This document shows positions 61,216-64,000 of a DNA stretch of 64,000 nt, piece after piece (the stretch's first letter is position 1; the number at the start of each line of letters is the position of its first letter). The notes under the pieces were generated by a model. That model had not been told where the DNA came from and did no database searches. It saw only the letters and a program-made list of their open reading frames with translations. The stretch is taken from positions 620,001 through 684,000 of the forward strand of contig NZ_CP016773.1 of NCBI RefSeq assembly GCF_002288065.1, in the 5' to 3' direction. This stretch comes from Candidatus Planktophila sulfonica (GTDB taxonomy: Bacteria; Actinomycetota; Actinomycetes; Nanopelagicales; Nanopelagicaceae). The position numbers and the translations under genes were made by a program.

Positions 61216-62256
61216 ATGAATACACGCTCCTACGCAGTGATGGAAGCAAAGAAGCCTCTCGTTCCTTTCGAATTCAATCGTCGCGACCTTGGGGCGCACG
61301 ATGTCGCACTTGATATTGCATATGCGGGTATCTGCCATAGCGACATTCACCAGGCACGTGAAGAATGGGGTCCCGCGATTTTCCCAATGGTTCCGGGGCA
61401 TGAAATCGCCGGTACTGTCACATCAGTTGGATCGTCTGTTACGAAATTCAAGGTTGGCGACAAGATTGGCGTTGGCGTATTCGTTGATTCATGCCGCACC
61501 TGTGAAAACTGCAAGCAAGGTTTGCAGCAGTACTGCCTCGAAGGAATGACCGGCACATATAACCAACTAGAACGCGATGGCAAGACCGTTGCCATGGGTG
61601 GTTACTCAAATTACTTCGTGATTAACGAAGATTACGCCGTACACATTCCTGCAAATCTTCCACTCGAAGGAGTTGCACCGCTTCTGTGTGCGGGAATCAC
61701 ACTTTATTCTCCAATTAAGCATTGGAACGTTGGACCTGGCAAGAAAGTTGCCGTCATGGGCCTCGGAGGTCTTGGCCATATGGGAGTTAAGTTCGCTGTC
61801 GCTATGGGCGCAGAAGTAACTGTTCTCTCTCATTCACCTCATAAGAAGGATGACGCTCTTGCAATGGGCGCCCATCACTTCGTTGCAACTAATGATGACT
61901 CTGTATTTGCTGCGCATTCAAAGACTTTTGACGTCATTCTAAACACAGTCAGCGCTGAACTTGATATCAATAAGTACGTCTCGCTCTTGAAGCTCGATGG
62001 GACTTTGGTGGTAATCGGTCTTCCTGGTAAGCCTTATGCAGTGCATGTGGGATCACTTCTTGATGGTCGACGCTCAATCGCGGGCTCAATGATTGGTGGC
62101 ATTCCGCAATTACAAGAGATGCTCAACTTCTGCGGAGAAAAATCAATAGTGAGCGATGTTGAAGTCATCAAGGCTGATTACATCAACGAGGCATACGAAC
62201 GAACAGTTGCAAGTGATGTGAAGTACCGATTTGTAATCGACGCTTCAACAATCTAG
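61216..62256 (+). CDS. zinc-dependent alcohol dehydrogenase (CAD/YahK-like)
   Basis: 346 residues of the medium-chain dehydrogenase family. Catalytic zinc ligands in GICHSDIHQ (Cys) and PGHEIAGTV (His/Glu), structural zinc in SCRTCENCKQGLQQYC, nucleotide fold MGLGGLGHMGVKFA. Oxidises or reduces a broad set of aldehydes. AAAAGG lies eight bases before the ATG. Co-oriented with tdk, 14 bases after it. Confidence 0.92.
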   Translation: MNTRSYAVMEAKKPLVPFEFNRRDLGAHDVALDIAYAGICHSDIHQAREEWGPAIFPMVPGHEIAGTVTSVGSSVTKFKVGDKIGVGVFVDSCRTCENCKQGLQQYCLEGMTGTYNQLERDGKTVAMGGYSNYFVINEDYAVHIPANLPLEGVAPLLCAGITLYSPIKHWNVGPGKKVAVMGLGGLGHMGVKFAVAMGAEVTVLSHSPHKKDDALAMGAHHFVATNDDSVFAAHSKTFDVILNTVSAELDINKYVSLLKLDGTLVVIGLPGKPYAVHVGSLLDGRRSIAGSMIGGIPQLQEMLNFCGEKSIVSDVEVIKADYINEAYERTVASDVKYRFVIDASTI

Positions 62257-62276
62257 TTCAGACTAAGTAAGCTCGT

Positions 62277-63011
62277 TCAAATAAATTGATGTAGCAGTGT
62301 GGCGATTACTGGCGCGATAATGAGCGCCGGCAATATGTTTGCTACTGCGATCTTCTTGATATCCAAAAGGCGTAATCCAATGCCCACGAGCATTAGGCCT
62401 CCACAGATAGTCATGGCATCGATTTGATAAGGCTGAAGGACTGAGCCCAAAAAGAGTCCGACCAAGGTCCAGGCGCCTTGATAAATCGCAACGGGAATAG
62501 CAGAGGCCGCAACTCCCCATCCCAGTGATGAGGCAAAAGCCATTGCCGCAAAGAAGTCGAGAGAGGATTTCAGAATCAATTGATCCAAGCCCTCTGACAT
62601 TCCGTCGCTTACGCTTCCGAGTATTGCAAGTGGTCCAATCACAAAGAGAAGCGAAGCTGAAACAAATCCTTCAATAAAGGGTCCGTCACTTGATGCCTTG
62701 AATTTCTGGCGCAGAGTTTCGCCAAACTTATCCAATCTATTTTCAAGAGAGAGCGCAGATCCGATAAGTCCACCAAGCAACATTGCACCCAGAATAACGA
62801 GGAGGGTCGATCCATTAGGAAGTGAATCAATAAAGGTCGATGACCATAGCGGCATAAGCGCTGATGCCGCCCCGAGCAAAGTGATGAGACCAAGAATGTC
62901 GGTGATGAGGCTCAGCGATTTCTTGGTCAAGCGACTTCCGGCACCGATACCAATGGTGGATCCAATGATAATTGCAATGACATTGATGAGCGTTCCTAGA
63001 CCTGCAAACAT
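62277..63011 (-). CDS. DUF554 membrane protein
   Basis: 244 residues with about seven hydrophobic segments and repeated small-residue helices; starts FAGLGTLINVIAIIIGSTIGIGAG, typical of DUF554. Proposed transporter-like, unproven. Divergent from the YczE-type gene across a 22-base gap with overlapping promoters. Confidence 0.85.
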   Translation of the reverse strand: MFAGLGTLINVIAIIIGSTIGIGAGSRLTKKSLSLITDILGLITLLGAASALMPLWSSTFIDSLPNGSTLLVILGAMLLGGLIGSALSLENRLDKFGETLRQKFKASSDGPFIEGFVSASLLFVIGPLAILGSVSDGMSEGLDQLILKSSLDFFAAMAFASSLGWGVAASAIPVAIYQGAWTLVGLFLGSVLQPYQIDAMTICGGLMLVGIGLRLLDIKKIAVANILPALIIAPVIATLLHQFI

Positions 63012-63036
63012 TGTTTAACTATAGACTTTACTAATG
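63009..63036. promoter_or_regulatory. overlapping divergent leaderless promoters, DUF554 / YczE
   Basis: Minus strand: TATAGT (63023-63018) and six bases to ATG 63011. Plus strand: TAGACT (63022-63027) and six bases to ATG 63034. The two -10 boxes share bases 63022-63023, so two RNA polymerases cannot open both at once. Confidence 0.6.
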
Positions 63037-63702
63037 AAATTTTCCGAACTTCTTAGCGTTCTCAAGCCACATAAGACAGTTCCGGTTACTCCTTGGCGCG
63101 CAGAACATAGATGGCAACTCTCCCCCACTCGTGTACTCATTCTCTTCTTTGGCCTTGCAATCTTCGGTCTCGGTGATTCACTTTTGGTTCAGGGCAACGT
63201 CGGCAACGCTCCATGGACTGTCTTCTCTCAGGGTTTAACGTTGAAAACAGGAATGAGTATTGGGTGGGCAACATTCGTTATAAGCGTTTTCGTTCTTCTT
63301 ATCTGGATTCCGCTCAATGAGAAACCAGGTTTTGGAACGCTTTCAAATATTGTTCTCATCGCCACTTTTATTGAAGTTGGCACACATATCTTCCCTAAAC
63401 AGAACTCAACCTTGTCAGGCGTCTTCTTTTCACTCCTTGGAATCGCGATGGTTGGCCTCGGCTCAGCGCTCTACATCACCTGTGGACTTGGGCCTGGTCC
63501 ACGCGATGGAGCTATGACTGGAATTCACTACAAGACCGGAATCAGAGTCGGCCGAGTTCGCCTCGGCATCGAGGTCCTCGTTCTGATCATCGGATGGCTC
63601 ATGGGTGGGACCGTCGGCATCGGAACAGCGCTATTTGCCCTCTTGATCGGCCAATCTGTGGCAATTTTCCTTGGGGTCGTGGCGCGTTTAACCCATAAGT
63701 AG
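63034..63702 (+). CDS. YczE/YyaS/YitT-family membrane protein
   Basis: 222 residues with about six membrane helices, including VLILFFGLAIFGLGDSLLVQGNVG and a GLGPGPRDGAMTGIHYKTG loop that is characteristic of the family. Function unknown; some are linked to export or regulation. It is preceded by the overlapping promoter and is followed by the purine permease leader. Confidence 0.82.
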   Translation: MKFSELLSVLKPHKTVPVTPWRAEHRWQLSPTRVLILFFGLAIFGLGDSLLVQGNVGNAPWTVFSQGLTLKTGMSIGWATFVISVFVLLIWIPLNEKPGFGTLSNIVLIATFIEVGTHIFPKQNSTLSGVFFSLLGIAMVGLGSALYITCGLGPGPRDGAMTGIHYKTGIRVGRVRLGIEVLVLIIGWLMGGTVGIGTALFALLIGQSVAIFLGVVARLTHK

Positions 63703-63805
63703 CCTTACGGCTGAACTAGCCTTCAGACATCTTCCCTCGGTCTGTGAGCCGTCATTTCACACGGGGTCGCAAACACCCCCGTTACCAAAATCAGGAAGGT
63801 TCGTC
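63703..63805 (+). promoter_or_regulatory. structured leader before the NCS2 permease
   Basis: The 103-base gap contains three stems: AGCC-TTAC-GGCT (63703-63714), CAGAC (63724-63728)/GTCTG (63740-63744) and ACGGGG (63761-63766)/CCCCGT (63777-63782), followed by AGGAAGG as a ribosome binding site. It does not match the purine riboswitch core I know; it may be a cis-regulatory RNA. Confidence 0.35.
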
Positions 63806-64000
63806 ATGCTCGATAGTTTCTTCAAAATATCTGAACGTGGCTCCACTGTAGGTCGTGAAGTTCGTGGCGGTCTCGTCACATTCTTCACCATGGCTTACAT
63901 CGTGGCGCTTAATCCACTCATCATTGGTCTTAGCAAGGATGCAGATGGAAAATTCCTTGGTGGTGGAGATGCTCCTAACCTAGCTCTCGTCGCCGCAATG
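63806..64000 (+). CDS. NCS2-family purine/pyrimidine permease, 5' part
   Basis: The first 65 codons only, running off the right edge. The start MLDSFFKISERGSTVGREVRGGLVTFFTMAYIVALNP is the AzgA-type NCS2 signature, with the first membrane helices. It likely takes up hypoxanthine, guanine or adenine, which suits apt nearby. AGGAAGG lies six bases before the ATG. Confidence 0.88.
   Translation, partial: MLDSFFKISERGSTVGREVRGGLVTFFTMAYIVALNPLIIGLSKDADGKFLGGGDAPNLALVAAM

Overview
The window reads as one continuous, gene-dense stretch of actinobacterial chromosome. The gene order follows the core order known from Mycobacterium and Streptomyces: pheST, arg genes, tyrS, tlyA-nadK-recN, pyrG-xerD, parA-scpAB-rluB, cmk-der, gcvH-garA-merR-bifunctional nuclease-merR-gcvP, helY-tatCA-pafCB, trmI, metH, mshC. 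G+C is moderate (about half by eye), gaps are very short, start/stop overlaps are common, and many genes appear to be transcribed without a leader. Together with the 16S sequence this suggests a streamlined actinobacterium such as the freshwater acI group (Nanopelagicales, e.g. Planktophila). That placement is an inference. I see no insertion sequence, prophage or CRISPR array.

Layout. 1-11112: end of an rRNA/tRNA methyltransferase, pheST, then argCJBDRH and tyrS, with tandem ARG boxes before argC. 11113-16776: one rRNA operon (16S-23S-5S, no spacer tRNA) with promoter, leader hairpins, long processing stems and a strong terminator. 16863-24758: TPR protein, SSB-like protein, a Lys-rich UbiK-like protein, a 49-residue protein, tlyA, nadK, recN, pyrG, xerD. 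24772-28500: a ParA/ribbon-helix-helix pair divergent from scpA-scpB-rluB. 28501-28766: an AT-rich gap with a possible gene remnant. 28767-38543: aroH, tyrA, a CMK-Der fusion, a CDP-alcohol phosphatidyltransferase, then the glycine-cleavage/GarA/MerR block ending in gcvP. 38555-47117 (minus strand): dolichol-phosphate-mannose synthase, 5'-3' exonuclease, HelY, lipid kinase, TatC, TatA, PafC, PafB, TrmI. 47176-57861: RecB-type nuclease, metH, PAC2 protein, mshC with three conserved actinobacterial partners, aldo/keto reductase, M20 peptidase. 58001-64000: tRNA-Leu(GAG), apt, an acyltransferase-SGNH protein, thymidine kinase, alcohol dehydrogenase, two membrane proteins and the start of an NCS2 purine permease.

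Themes. At least a dozen genes have a TANNNT hexamer ending 6-8 bases before the start codon, the arrangement expected for leaderless mRNAs. Two divergent pairs (metH/PAC2 and DUF554/YczE) are driven from 22-29 bp gaps, and in the second pair the two -10 boxes overlap. The Pup-proteasome genes that lie between pafB and trmI in mycobacteria are absent and the two genes overlap directly. argF and argG are missing from the arg cluster. Candidate control sites include tandem ARG boxes, a perfect inverted repeat before the second MerR gene, nested palindromes on the parA promoter, a hairpin covering the gcvP ribosome binding site and a structured leader before the purine permease.
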